In this document: one piece after another, positions 12,679 through 23,807 of the stretch
How the letters are laid out: each line of letters begins with the position of its first letter
Numbering within the stretch: the stretch's first letter is position 1
From: Garcia nutans
Taxonomy: Eukaryota > Streptophyta > Magnoliopsida > Malpighiales > Euphorbiaceae
Reading direction: 5' to 3'
Length of the DNA: 64,000 bases
Assembly: GCA_947685225.1 (NCBI GenBank)
Contig: CANTUV010000014.1
Coordinates: 2,914,001 to 2,978,000 of the forward strand
Position numbers and translations under genes: made by a program
Notes under the pieces: generated by a model
The model's database searches: none
What the model saw: only the letters and a program-made list of their open reading frames with translations
Told to the model about the DNA's origin: nothing

Positions 12679-12796
12679 TATTAGAGCTGGGCCTAACTCA
12701 TCCTGAAAACCTGAGTTGACAAGAAGAGGATTGTCCAGTCTTATAAGTGACTGGAGCTGCTCATTCCTTACCAATGTGGGATTCACATTCCCAACA
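12679..12796 (-). repeat. Copia LTR (3' copy), 118 bp
   Basis: On the minus strand it begins TGTTGGGAATGTGAATCC and ends CCCAGCTCTAATA. It carries a TATA-like CTTATAAGAC. It is preceded by a polypurine tract (TTGAGGGGGGA). It matches 17437-17554 with 6 substitutions and no indel. Confidence 0.8.
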
Positions 12797-12933
12797 TCCC
12801 CCCTCAAGTGCAACCGGACCTTTCGGTTGACACTTGCTAACACAAGCCCGTTTGGGCGAACCGGTTGGCATCTCTTCATCAGCTTCGGTCATGTGGGGTT
12901 TAGCTCAGGATCTAGCCCGTTTGGGCATTAATT

Positions 12934-12945
12934 GCTCTGATACCA
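12934..12945 (-). other. Second primer binding site inside the element's 3' region
   Basis: A second perfect TGGTATCAGAGC on the minus strand, abutting the LTR-like block 12946-13120. A normal element has only one PBS, next to the 5' LTR. Confidence 0.85.
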
Positions 12946-13120
12946 TAAAAGTATTTGAGGATTTGGAATCCTTGATGATTTGTATTGATGTGCAAGACCC
13001 TTTAAATAGGGAGAATACAAACAGAATATGGAAAGGAAATACAGAGAATAATTACAGGAAATTAATTGTAATCTGTTCCTAAATCAGAGGAATGATCTGT
13101 GGAGATATCATCGGCTAAGA
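12946..13120 (-). repeat. Second LTR-like block, 175 bp, unrelated to the 118-bp LTRs
   Basis: On the minus strand it starts TCTTAGCCGATGATATC right after a PPT (GCGGGGGAG) and ends in TACTTTTA right before a PBS. Inside are a TATA-like CCTATTTAAAGG and a CAATACAAATCATCAAGG block of the kind seen just before the PBS in many Copia LTRs. Its position between PPT and PBS is what an LTR should have, but it does not begin with TG and is not found at the other end of the element. Its first 58 bp recur inverted at 12621-12678. Confidence 0.65.
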
Positions 13121-14700
13121 CTCCCCCGCAGTTTGAGCGGGCGGAGGACAGACGCTCAAGCTGGATCGAAATGACTGGAACAACTGTCGAGATAGGCCTT
13201 TGGTAAAGATGTCAGCATATTGGAAAACAGATGGGACATGTGAGACCTGAATGTGGCCTATTCGAACTTTCTCCCTTACAAAGTGTATGTCGATCTCAAT
13301 GTGTTTTGTGCGTTGATGCTGGACAAGATTGTCAGACATATACACTGCGGAAACATTGTCACAGTATACGACGGAGGCCTGCTAAAGTGGGAGGTGTAAT
13401 TCCAGAAGTAAATTGCGAAGCCAGGTGGTCTCGGCAACATCATTGGCTACTCCTCTATATTCTGCCTCTGCACTAGACCGTGAGATAGTAGGCTGCCATT
13501 TTGAAGACCATGAAATCAAATTATCACCAAGGAAAACACAGTAGCCACTAGTTGATATTCTGAAGTCTGGGCATCCACCCCAATCTGCGTCTGAGTATGC
13601 TACCAAGGTATGTGTATTTGTCTTGCCAATTCTTATACCGTAGTCAACTGTGCCTTGTAAACATCGGATTATTCTTTTGAGAAAGGCATAGTGTGGATCC
13701 CGCGATTCATGCATGAAGAGGCATATTTGTTGAACAGCATATGATATATCTGGGCGTGTGAATGTGAGATACTGTAATGCTCCAACAAGACTGCGGTATA
13801 ATGTTGGATTATGGAATAGAGGTCCATTAGAAGCACTCAGTTTTGATGATAGATCGATTGGGGTGGCACACGGTTTGCAAGAGGACATTGAAGCTCTGGA
13901 GATGACATCCTTTGTGTATTGAGACTGATCAAAAAATAACCCACCAGATGTCCGTGTCACTTTGATTCCCAGGAAATGATGCAACCGACCCAAATCTGTC
14001 ATTGCAAACTCTCGTGAGAGCATGCAGATAATATCCTGTAATAACTCATTAGAAGAGGCAGTGAGCACTATATCATCAACATACAGAAGTAAATAAGCAA
14101 GCTGATTTCCCTTTGAGAAAATAAATAGGGAATTGTCACACACACTACTGCGAAACCCATGAGACAGCAAATGGGTTGCAAATCTGGTGTACCATGCCTG
14201 TGGCGCCTGTTTGAGCCCATAAAGGGATTTTTTCAATCTGCACACAAATTGTGGGTATCTTCTATCTGTGAAACCCGGGAGTTGATGCATAAAAACTGTT
14301 TCATTTAAATGCCCATGTAAAAACGCGTTCTTGATATCCAACTGGTGTATTGGCCAAGAACGGGAAACTGCAATGGATAACACAGTCCGTATAGTAGTGG
14401 GTTTCACTACGGGACTAAAAGTATCATCACAGTCAATGCCCACCGTTTGAGATTTGCCATTTACCACCAAACGTGCTTTGTACCTTTGAAGTGACCCATC
14501 CGATTTAAATTTGTGACGAAAAAGCCACATACACCGAATGACCGGTCGGTCAGGAGGACGAGGCACAAGTTCTCATGTATCATTTTCCTGCAAAGCACTA
14601 AACTCAGCCTGCATAGCATTTAACCAATGAGGGTCAGAAAAAGCTTTTGCATAAGAGGTGGGTATTGGTGAAATTGAGGTGGTCATAAGGCATGGCGAGC
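13115..14700 (-). pseudogene. Copia reverse transcriptase-RNase H
   Basis: The open part (14566-13382) has the Copia RT pattern: KARLVVNGKSQTVGIDCDDT, then FSPVVKPTTIRTVLSIAV, HQLDIKNAFLHG, KSLYGLKQAPQAWY and the catalytic YVDDIVLTAS. It is followed by RNase H blocks YSDADWGGCPD and SSAEAEYRGVAN. The frame continues both ways through stops. Upstream, a DPHWLNAMQAEFSALQENDT block is cut from the rest by TGA (14575-14573), where TGG for Trp is expected. Downstream, TAG at 13384-13382 precedes the last RNase H block (YCDNVSAVYMSDN, then HVPSVFQYADIFTKGL), ending at 13115. Few lesions for its size, so a fairly recent death. Confidence 0.9.
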
Positions 14701-15062
14701 TTTGGAGCGGGTGGTCATTGGATGGGTATTCTGTGCGGGTTTTGATGCAGAAGTGGTCTGAGTGTTGGGATTTTGTGAGACAGGTGCAGTAGTGTGTTGG
14801 GGTGCCGTAGCATTGGCCATTGGGTTAAGGGGCTGTTGTTTATGGCGGCGGGTGTATATTATGGGGTAAGGAGAGATTGGGCATTTTTGGGTTTGGGTGG
14901 TGTTTGGTGTTGGGTGAGGTTGTACAAACTAGAATCCTATGGTGGTTGTTCATCAAGAAATGTGTATGTTTTGGGAGGAGTTGGAACGGTGTATGGGAAA
15001 GTTTGTTCATCAAAGGTTACATGTCGTGATATGTGAACCTTCCCGATTGTAGGATCAAAGCA

Positions 15063-15794
15063 TTAGTATCCCCTAAAATCTGGAGGGTATCCAAGGAAGA
15101 TGCATCTAACGGATCTTGGGTGTAATTTGTGGGGTTGGGTGGCGGTGGTATTGGGATAACAAGCACACCCGAACACACGTAAGTGATCGTATGTCGGGTG
15201 GCGGAGATATAAGGCAAAAGTGGGTGTGAAATAATTTAGACGTTTGGTTGGAAGGATGTTATGGAGATAGGCAGCAGTGTGAAGTGCTTCGACCCAAAAC
15301 ATAGGTGGTAATTGAGCATGGATGAGGAGTGAGCGGATGATGTCGTTGAGACTACGAATCATGCGTTCAGCCCGACCATTTTGGGAAGATGTTTGGGGGC
15401 ATGAAAAACGGAATAACAGACCATGTTGGTGGGTAAAAGTTTTGAAGTTATGGTTTTCAAATTCTCCCCCCAAGTCACATTGAAAAGTTTTGATATTACT
15501 GTTGAATTGGGTGGCTATGAGTTTATGGAATTTAGTAAAGGTGGTGAAAGTTTCAGATTTGAACTTGAGAGGGTACACCCACACATAATTGGAAAAATTA
15601 TCAATTAGCACCATGTAGTATTTATATCCAGATTTGCTTGGAATAGGGGAGGTCCACAAGTCACAGTGTATTATATCAAATGGTGAAAAAGTAAAGGTAT
15701 TTGACTCATAAAAAGGTAATCGTTTGCTATTAGATAAATGACAAGAATTGCAAAAAAAAAAATAAATGCTTATTCTTATTACAAGGAAGACCAA
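15063..15794 (-). pseudogene. Copia integrase (rve core)
   Basis: 243 codons with the catalytic D,D-35-E pattern: D in FDIIHCDLWTSP, D in FQCDLGGEFENHN, E in QNGRAERMIRSLND. These are followed by the conserved C-terminal stretch with RVFGCACYP and CIFLGYPPDFRGY. The N-terminal zinc-binding half (HHCC) is split from it. The CNSCHLSNSKR part is in this frame, and the preceding LPWHDRLGHPG part is in the next frame. The break falls in a run of A (T on the coding strand) at about 15754-15765, so a one-base slippage in the homopolymer is the likely cause. Between 15063 and about 14700, where the integrase-RT linker should be, the frame is degraded. Confidence 0.9.
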
Positions 15795-16275
15795 ATTGTT
15801 TGGTTAAAACATCTAAAACTTGTGTGCCAGGGTGACCGAGGCGATCGTGCCAAGGTAAATTTGGAGATGTGATTGAACAAGCTTGTGGTGGTAGGGTTGG
15901 TGGAGTGACAGGATAGAGATCTCTGGTACTATTGTGGCGGGAAAGGAGCTGTCCCATTTTGAGGTCCTTCAAAGAGAAACCAAAAGGGTCAAATTCAACA
16001 GAAATATTGTTATCACGTGTAAAACGGCGGACAGATAATAAATTTTTAATGATATGTGGGCTGTAAAGTATGTTTGGGAGGATGTATGTACGGTTAAGGA
16101 TGGGAAGGTAACCTGTTCCTGAGCCCTCAATTGGTAAATAGTGTCCGTTGCCGACTAAAAGTTTAGTGTTAACAGGAAAAGAGTCAGGGTTGCGAATCAT
16201 ACCTCGGTTGTCGATGACATGACGTTCTGCCCCTGTATCCATGATCAGGTTTGGATCTATGTAGTTGAGTTGCAT
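15730..16275 (-). pseudogene. Copia protease and GAG-pre-integrase region
   Basis: 181 codons. The aspartic protease active site appears as LIMDTGAERHVIDNR (family usual: D-S/T-G-A). It is followed by YLPILNRTYILPNILYSPHI and NLLSVRRFTRDNNISVEFDP, both typical of Copia protease. Then comes the GAG-pre-integrase motif LPWHDRLGHPGTQVLD. The frame passes into integrase through a homopolymer frameshift near 15760. Acts in processing the element's own polyprotein; the copy cannot make a full polyprotein. Confidence 0.85.
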
Positions 16276-16440
16276 CGTGTTATAAGCTTGGCTGAGATCG
16301 GAAGGACTTAAAGCATCATATCCAGTATGCGGTGGAGGGGGATATGGTGGTGCTGGGTCGTATGGCTGCTGTCCTGAATAAGCGGCATAATGGGCAGTGG
16401 GTGTGTTTTGAATTTGATTTGGTGGCCATGAAGTTTGTGT

Positions 16441-17372
16441 TCAGTAGGGACAAGGTGGAGTGTTCCACCAAGCCCATTTTGGGTAGGTTTGATTGGCGGA
16501 CTGATGTGTTATAGCCCAAGGAGTCCCCGTAGAGTTTCCCCTGTAGCAGCGTCCTCTGCCTCTGCCACGTCTGCCTCGACCACGGCCTCTATAATTGGAG
16601 TGGTATGAACTGTTGTGAGGCTGATTGTTTTCAAGTTGTTGAGTTGTAAGACTTTGTTGAGTTGCGGCCGGTCGGGTTTGGTTTGTCTGCGTGGTTGGAG
16701 CGACAAGGACAGAGGTGGTTTGTTGTCGTGCAGCCTGGCGAATGACCTCATCATTCAACATGGTTCGTGCAAGGTCCCAATATGTGTTTTGTGAGTTAAT
16801 AAGAGAAGATATGGCGTCGAATTCTTGAGGAAGGCCACGAACCAGTTGTAAGACCAATCGAGATTTTGTAACTGGTTGGTCAACATCGTTCAGTTGGTCG
16901 GCGATGTTTTTCAATTTCTTGCAGTAATCATCAACAAAACTGCAGGCTGCAAGGGTGAGATTAATGAATTTTGTTTCAAGAGCTGCCGCTTTTGCTTTCT
17001 TGTTGCTAAGGAAGATTTTCTCAAGTTTCAGCCATGTTTTTCTAGCCGTAGCTTCAGTGTCGAGGATGTGGGTGAGCAGTTCATCAGATACGGTACTGTA
17101 AATCCATTGAGACACCAAGGCATCTATTTCTTTCCAGGCACTGTATGATGGATCTGTAGAGGCTGGGGGTGGCGTGTCATCAATGTGATCAAGAACACGG
17201 TATGCAATAGAATGAAACTGGAATAATTTCACCCATGATGTGTATGTAACTGTGCTACCATCTAGGGTTCTTATTTTTTATTGGATGTTAGTCACAGAGT
17301 AGGCAGGGTGATTGGGGGGGGGGGGGGTGTTTTAGGGTTGGAGGTTGAAGATGGGTCTTCTGTTTGTGTCAT
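16441..17372 (-). pseudogene. Copia gag
   Basis: The open part, 17232-16441, encodes a UBN2-type gag: KLFQFHSIAYRVLDHIDD, then AWKEIDALVSQWIYSTVSDE, TWLKLEKIFLSNKKAKAAAL and LVRGLPQEFDAISSLINSQN. It ends in a Gln/Asn-rich and Arg-Gly-rich tail (NYRGRGRGRRGRGRG). I see no CCHC zinc knuckle; the RG-rich tail may do the RNA binding. The natural start is probably the ATG at 17372-17370 (MTQTEDPSSTSNPK). A C-run (poly-G at about 17316-17328 on the plus strand) and a stop near 17279 separate this start from the main frame. Below 16441 the frame changes again before the protease. Confidence 0.85.
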
Positions 17373-17424
17373 GGCTATCGGCGGCGGTAGCTAAAAAATT
17401 TAAAAAAATAGGTTGAAGATGGGT

Positions 17425-17436
17425 GCTCTGATACCA
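17425..17436 (-). other. Primer binding site, initiator tRNA-Met
   Basis: TGGTATCAGAGC on the minus strand, the standard Copia PBS complementary to the 3' end of initiator tRNA-Met, directly abutting the 5' LTR. Confidence 0.9.
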
Positions 17437-17554
17437 TATTAGAGCTGGGCCTAACTCATCTTGAAAACCCGAGTTGACAAGAAGAGGAATGCCCAGTCTT
17501 ATAAGTGACTGGAGCTGCTCATTCCTTACCGATGTAGGATTCACATTCCCAACA
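17437..17554 (-). repeat. Copia LTR (5' copy), 118 bp
   Basis: Begins TGTTGGGAATGTGAATCC on the minus strand and ends directly at the PBS (TGGTATCAGAGC). At 118 bp it is very short for an element with full gag-pol, closer to TRIM elements in LTR length. Confidence 0.8.
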
Positions 17555-18130
17555 GATATGATATGAGGATTATGCATAATATATATAATTAATATATTAA
17601 AAATTTTTGCAAGATGGAGTATAAAACGTACTCGTTTTAGATAATTAAGGTCGAATGGAGCATAAAATGCATCCACAATATATATAAAAAATTAAAAAAA
17701 AAAAGAAGAAGAAGAAAAAAGAAAAAAGAAAGAAAATAACAACAATAATGGGATGGAGCATAAAATGCACCCATTGAATAAATAAATAAATATAATAATA
17801 ATGATAAATACATAGTTCTTATTGATCCTCAATTATCGTGTAGAGTTGGCTACTTTGTGATGCTTACTATATTCTTAGATTAATGAAGTTATTATAAATT
17901 TTTTATGACTATGGTTTGATATAAAAAATTTTATTAATCACCCTAATTTAAAAGTGTGCTTAGTTTGTGAAATTATTTAAGATTATGATTCTTTGAAGTT
18001 TAGTATTTTAAGTTGAGGATAAGTGATTGTTATTTTTCTTTGGTTAATTATGTTTTATTGATTGTTGAAATTTGATTTAATGATGGTTTATTTGCTTGAA
18101 GACAAACGAAAGTCAAAGTGTGGAAAATTT
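17555..18130 (+). other. 3' internal region of the Gypsy element, right of the nested Copia
   Basis: Non-coding. The last 130 bp (about 17995-18130) match 41196-41335 (GTTTAGTATTTTAAGTT; GATTGTTGAAATTTGATTTA) and end in the purine tract before the LTR. Contains an A/G-rich stretch at 17690-17745. Confidence 0.6.
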
Positions 18131-19714
18131 TGATAAGTGCATAAAGAATATACATTTTTCTATTAGTTTTTATATGAAATTAATTTGAATTTACTTATTC
18201 TAAGCTTAATTATGTATTCTATTTGTATTATTTTTTAGTTAAGCTTAGTTTTAATTAATTTGTTGTAGGACTCTTATAAGCAAGGATTTTAAGCATATTA
18301 GATCTTCAGAGTTTCAATAAAGATTTCAATGATGATAAAGTATAATATTAGAAAAGTTATCTTCATGAAGTTGATAGAAGACATCTCAATATTTTCAGAG
18401 AAGTCTAGTTCGTCAAAATCCGAGTTCGTTTAGGCCTCAAACTATAAAGTCAAAATTAGACTTAAAATACAGAAACAGAATTTCAGTCCAAGCTACTGAG
18501 AGTAATTGAGCCATAACTTGAGTGTCCAAAATTCAAATGAAGTTATTCAAAAGCCTAAATTTATCTACTTTTCAAGTGCTACAACTTTACTGAAAGAGTT
18601 AATTAGATATAAGGCTTTTATCTGATAGAAAATTGGCTAAAAATTTAAATTTGAATTTTCTGCAGAAGTTGAGTAGGGGTAGGAGTTTGTTTTAATAAGG
18701 TGAATAAGTACATGAACAATAACTATTATGACCTATCTAGGAGAAAATTGATATCTATATCTCATTTTTCTTTGACTCAAGAGCTACATTCATCATTAGA
18801 AAGGCGGAGGGAAGAAGAAAACATCTCTTAAGGATTCATCCAACAAGTTGAACATTTGATCACAGTTTAAAAATTCAATTTTTAATGTTTTATTTTTTTT
18901 GTTATTTCTTTAAATTCAATTTTAGAGCTATGGATACTTTGATTTATTTTATCATTTCTAATATTTTTATCTTCAAATTAGCTATGAATAACTAATCTCC
19001 TTAGTGAGATTAGGTGAATTTAAGGTTATGGATAATGGGTATAAAGTTATTTAATTACTATTTTATTTCTTGAATTGAAGTTTTATTGATTTGGTCTTAA
19101 TGCTTGTGATTGACTGGCCACCAATTACTTGTTATATTGAAATAATATGTTGAATGAAAGTTAAGTATGATTTTAGATTAAGAAATCAACAACTTTAGAA
19201 AATTCTATTTAGACATAAAAGAATATCTAAACACCAACTTAATTCTTTCAAGCTAGATAGATTGATATGGTTTATTGTTCATTAAAATACAATTATTAAA
19301 TTTCATCAATCATCAATTTTCTTGCTTGAGAAAGTGAAAGATTAAAATTTAAGAAATTTATAACTTTGGTTAAAGAATGATTTGAATAGTTTGAAAAGTT
19401 ATTTTTGCCCATTTGAAATAATTCTAATGAAACACAATCCTACTGTTTATCTTAATTATTTGAATTTAGAAAATTAAATTTTTATTTGAAGTTTGAATTA
19501 ATAGATAATTATCTTAGTTTAGTTTCATTTTAATTTTGAATTTAATTTTAAATTTTAAATTAAGGATTAAACATTCAATTTTTAAAATATTAAATTAATT
19601 ATTTAGTTTTCAGATAATAGTCAATATAAATTTCGGCTAGTCAAATTACTCTCTCTCTATGGAATAATACTCTACTTACTACTTTATTACTTAATTACAA
19701 TTTGTATACTTGCA
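18131..19714 (+). repeat. 3' LTR of the Athila/Tat-like Gypsy element (~1.6 kb)
   Basis: Starts TGATAAGTGCATAAAGAATA after the purine tract. The end is placed at TATACTTGCA by comparison with the copy at 41336-43199. Markers shared with the other copies are GAAGTTTTATTGATTTGGTC and TTGTGATTGACTGGCCACCA. No coding capacity. The exact right boundary is uncertain because no clear target duplication is visible. Confidence 0.65.
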
Positions 19715-22700
19715 GTTAGCTAGGCTAGACCCTAACATATAGATAGATATTTATCTGAAAAGCTTCTTGATATTGTGTATTTCTTTTATATCTCTTTTTA
19801 ATTTCCCTTCTATGAAAGAGATTCTTGTGTAATACGGGGTTTCATTAATATATTATCTCTATTCTGATAAAAAAAAAGATTAGATATATGTAAACTTTTA
19901 TTATTTCAAACTGCATCGAAATAAGTATATAAAAGATCGACCTATTGGTCCAATAGCAAAAGAAATGAATTAACTACAAGCACATACTCGTCAGTAAAAA
20001 AAAGAAGCTAATGAACATAATAATTGCAATTAATGGATTTGTAGCACAACTCAAATGTTTCATTACAGTTTTGATCAATTAAGTAGAGAAATAATGCAAT
20101 TTTTTAAGTGTGTAAAAAAAATGCTTGAGTTAGCGTAAATTTTGTTCAATTTCTTTATTTACGTGGGATAAAAAGAGAGAATAGTTACTACTCAATTATT
20201 TTGGTCACAGCAGGCTTAGAACCCCTATTAATTACTGTTATTATAGTCTTTAAGACAAAGAATCATGTTATTATATATATATTATTATTATAATTCATAG
20301 GTCTTCTTGATCTGCAAGTCTTACAAATTAAAGAAATAATTATTGCTTCTTTCTAATTTCATTGGTCGTGTGGAGAACAAAGATCAATTGTCTTACAAGA
20401 TTGCTGGGGAAAAGTTAGTCTGTGAAGAAGCTAGCAGATCATCCATTGAAATATTGCAAGAAAAAGTTGTAATTGGGAATTTTCTTTTTAGTTATGCTTG
20501 TGCCGTTTTTGGGTCCACATTTCCATTGTATAGAAATTTTGTAGTTTATGTCTATATCATAAAGGAGAAAATTTAAGAAAAAATGAAAAATATTTTAACT
20601 TATCATTGCCTTTTAATTAAAATTATTAACTTTTATTAAATTTTGACTTCCTCAACTAAGTTTTAGTTATAAGTATAGGTTGATTACAAGGATTTTTCTT
20701 TTTCTATTTAAGTGATTATATAAGCTGTATTTTTTGAGAGAGATAGGATTATAAGATTAGTAAGCTTCATATTTATAGATAATATAATAAAATATAAATT
20801 TTATTTATAGATGAATTCTGTTAATGTAATTAGAATTGAAAATTTAATAAATAAAATAAAATTTGCACCAATTTCTCCTGGGAATGGCAACAACTACAAG
20901 GTAGAGCCAGATGGGGTCGTTCTCCATCCCTGTCAAGGAACAAAGAGAAAAAATCTACTCATTTCCATTTTAGCAGAAATCCCAAATTTTCATTTGAATT
21001 TTTTTTCGCTCATTTTCAGAATAATTCATATCTCTTAAGAATAACAACAGGATAAATATACATGGGCTCATTTTCCTTTCCCGTTCCTTGACAGAAAAAG
21101 TTCTTCTCATTTCCAATATTTTCCATTTCATTTTTCCCGTTTTATTACAATATATTTAGTTTAATTATTTTAAATTAAACATAAACAATGTGTATTACTA
21201 GATCAGACAATTATATAATAAGCAATTAACAATGCTATATTTCTGGCCAAAGAAAAAAATTAACATGCTATATTGTTAATTCCTAAGGGGACAAATGGAT
21301 ATGTACTGAAAATAATGGGGTCCAATTTGATCTTTCTAAAAGAGTTTATATGTTAAATTTACAAGTTAAGTAAAATTAGTACTGATGATGATGATAATGA
21401 AATGATTTCTCAATTAATGACCAATAGTCATTCGATAATCAAATGTATATTAATTATATATATTGCTTTCCCAAAAATATTAGTTGTGAATTAGTGTTAT
21501 CCAATTTAATTAACTTTCAGTACTATATATATATAGTTACTTTTTCTTAATCACATGATATTGTTAATGTCACACATTTCAGCTTTATGAATCATGCTTA
21601 AGAGTTAAAAAAAAAAAAAAAAAAAGAGGAAAAAAGAGGTTTTGTACGTAATGATCCAAGATTATGTCCCAACTGCGATTTGTCGGTAATCATGCATCTC
21701 ACAAACTAATAATTAACATACATAGACATATGGAGATTATATTAAAGCACGTTTTTAAAGTTATTTTTGATTAAAATCTATCACATATCACTTTTAATAT
21801 TTTGCTAAATCAACAACTAAAACTCTAAAATCAATAAACATACTTTAAAATTTATTCAAATAACTAATTTTACGAATTAGTTGATTTATACTTAAAATGG
21901 ATTAGTTTTTTCATCTACAAATTCTATCAATTTGAATAATATTATATTAAAGTACAAGTAATTCTACATATATATATATATATATTGAAAATATATATTT
22001 TGAAATATATATTTTCATTGACACAAAAATTAAAATATAAATTAGAATAAATTTCATAAAATTTTATAAAATTTATTTTATGCTAAAAAAATATTAATTA
22101 ATTAGATTTTATCATAATATATATTTTTGATGTCTAAGTTTTATCTTTTAAATATAATTTAGTAAAATATAAAATAAAAATCCAAGCAACATGCAGATAA
22201 GATATATATATCAGGAAATGGAGAATTAAGTTAAATTAAATTAATGGAAGTAATGAGTCTGGAGCATGATTATTTTGACCCTGCTTTAAGCTTTTTATTT
22301 GATTGCTTTGAGCATATTCTTCTTCTTCTTCATATTATTATTTTTCAAGTATGTATATATATATATATATATACATATAGAATATAGTGGGACTGACCTT
22401 TCGGCTTTGGAAAAATGATAACAAAGAGCATTTATTTTTGTACTTATAATGGAAAGAGAGGCGTTTGTGTTGATTCAGTGGACGCTATAATTTTATGCAC
22501 AACTGCCCTGTCCCACTTTGGGGACACATTTTCTTGAAACTCTGCTTCTCTATTTCCCTTGACTATTTTTATTTATATACTTTTAATTTAATTTAATAAA
22601 AGAAAATAAATAAACAGCAGACAAATTAAAAAAATGAATGTTTATTCATGATTATGAGAGCTTAATTAAGCTCTATAAGCTTAACCGTATGAATGTGAAA

Positions 22701-23055
22701 TTGAAAAATCTTATGGGATTTTGGGATAAAGTTTTTATTTTTTAGATTCTGTTTGGCTCCATTCACAGATCTTCTTTTGCCTTAAAGCCAAAACTAATGG
22801 GTTAGTGAAACTGTTCCCTCCAAACTTGTTGACTATAAACACTGTTCATATATATCTTATTATATTATTCTTCCACTATTTTCTCAGCGACATCAGTAGG
22901 GGATGCCACCGTTTTATTTTTGCAAAAATCTTATGATTTTTAAATATGAAAATTAAAAGTGAATAGTTCTCATTGTTTCATATAATATATGAGATTAATG
23001 GTTTAAATTCTTGCAACCATGATCTTTGTAAAGTTTTTTGATATATATATACCAT
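19715..23055. other. AT-rich intergenic DNA
   Basis: No gene recognised. Two short open frames (20343-20576 and 20811-21038) show no domain. A 12-bp perfect inverted repeat, CTGTCAAGGAAC at 20930 and GTTCCTTGACAG at 21083, with similar flanks, may mark a small element of about 170 bp. Poly-A of about 20 at 21607. AT runs at 21970 and 22355. Confidence 0.5.
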
Positions 23056-23063
23056 AAATATCA

Positions 23064-23799
23064 GAGGCGGAGATAAAGGGGGTCCCATGGGGCCCTGTTC
23101 CCCCCTCAGTTAAAAATAAAAAATTTTTAGGTATATTTGAGAATGAATATTACATTGGTTGAGATGGAACAGCTTGGCCTTACTATGTGAGAGCACGCAA
23201 CTTTGATCCACACTCCCAACATTTTTCATCCTTTTTTTCCAATCTTTAAAACTGGGCCTTTTAATCAAGCCCATTACAAACAAACAAGATTTGTCAATGA
23301 CTCTGCCCATTACAAACAAACAAGAATAACTTAATTGTGACTCTTTCTCTTCTTTCTCACGTTTCTTCTTCGTTAATTCCTTTTTCTTTTTTTTTTTTTC
23401 AGATAACAGTTTCTTCCTTTTTCAATTTCATTCTTTCACCGATTGGCACCAGCAAGGCAGCGGCAACAAGTTAAGAATAGGTACACCACTTACTTTTAAT
23501 CTCATATTTATTTTGTTGCAATTTTTTTATCTTGCTAAAATGAATTGAAATTTGAAAAATAATGAATTAAGAAATTGGCTTGAATACTTGAGGACATTAT
23601 AAATTTGAAATGTTTAATTTGATTTTGTAGTATGAAGTTTTTTTTTTTTTGAGAAAAGTAGTATGAAGTTAAATTGAAATTATTATTTTTTTTGTAGTTT
23701 ATAATCTGGAATTTTTTTATTTCTTTTATAATTTGATATTTTTAATGTTTAGTATTTAAGTTGAATTGGACCCCCCTTATCTAAAATCCTGGCTACGCC
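23064..23799. mobile_element. hAT-like non-autonomous transposon with perfect 8-bp TSD
   Basis: Left end GAGGCGGAGATAAAGGGGGT and right end ACCCCCCTTATCTAAAATCC followed by TGGCTACGCC form inverted repeats: GGCGGAG/GGCGTAG outermost, and AGATAAAGGGGG/AGATAAGGGGGG inside. The 8-mer AAATATCA directly flanks both ends (23056-23063 and 23800-23807). Size 736 bp. The interior has a short minus-strand frame (23319-23110) without a recognisable domain, and a CT-rich stretch. The 8-bp duplication fits hAT; no transposase is present. Confidence 0.75.
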
Positions 23800-23807
23800 A
23801 AATATCA

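Larger units (their letters stand above)
12621..17554 (-). mobile_element. Ty1/Copia retrotransposon, rearranged at its 3' end
   Basis: Inserted in the Gypsy relic and read on the minus strand. In element order: a 118-bp 5' LTR (17437-17554, starting TGTTGGGAATGTG); a PBS complementary to initiator tRNA-Met (TGGTATCAGAGC, 17436-17425); gag; protease/pre-integrase; integrase; RT and RNase H; a G-rich PPT (13127-13121); a 175-bp LTR-like block of different sequence (13120-12946); a second PBS (12945-12934); 130 bp of unique sequence; a second PPT (GAGGGGGGA, ending 12797); a 118-bp copy of the first LTR (12796-12679); and a 58-bp inverted copy of the start of the LTR-like block (12678-12621). 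The 5-mer GATAT flanks the whole unit (12616-12620 and 17555-17559). The two 118-bp LTRs differ at 6 positions. Confidence 0.8.
10240..19714 (+). mobile_element. Decayed Athila/Tat-like Ty3/Gypsy retroelement with nested Copia
   Basis: Bounded by a short 5' LTR remnant (10240) and a full-looking 3' LTR (18131-19714), both starting TGATAAGTGCATAA. Internal pieces in order are: a pyrimidine-rich leader (10510-10690), an ORF1-like pseudogene (10696-11947), non-coding sequence, the inserted Copia element (12621-17554), more 3' internal sequence, and a purine-rich tract (AAAGTGTGGAAAATTT) directly before the 3' LTR. No reverse transcriptase, integrase or RNase H of its own is visible, so it was non-autonomous or lost pol. 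I could not identify a convincing PBS after the 5' LTR remnant. Confidence 0.6.

Noticed and set aside
13231..17148. Several plus-strand frames across the Copia element
   Set aside because: Antisense shadows of gag-pol on the minus strand.
22260..22830. Possible microRNA precursor or promoter region of moderate complexity
   Set aside because: No known plant miRNA sequence or long fold-back could be seen.
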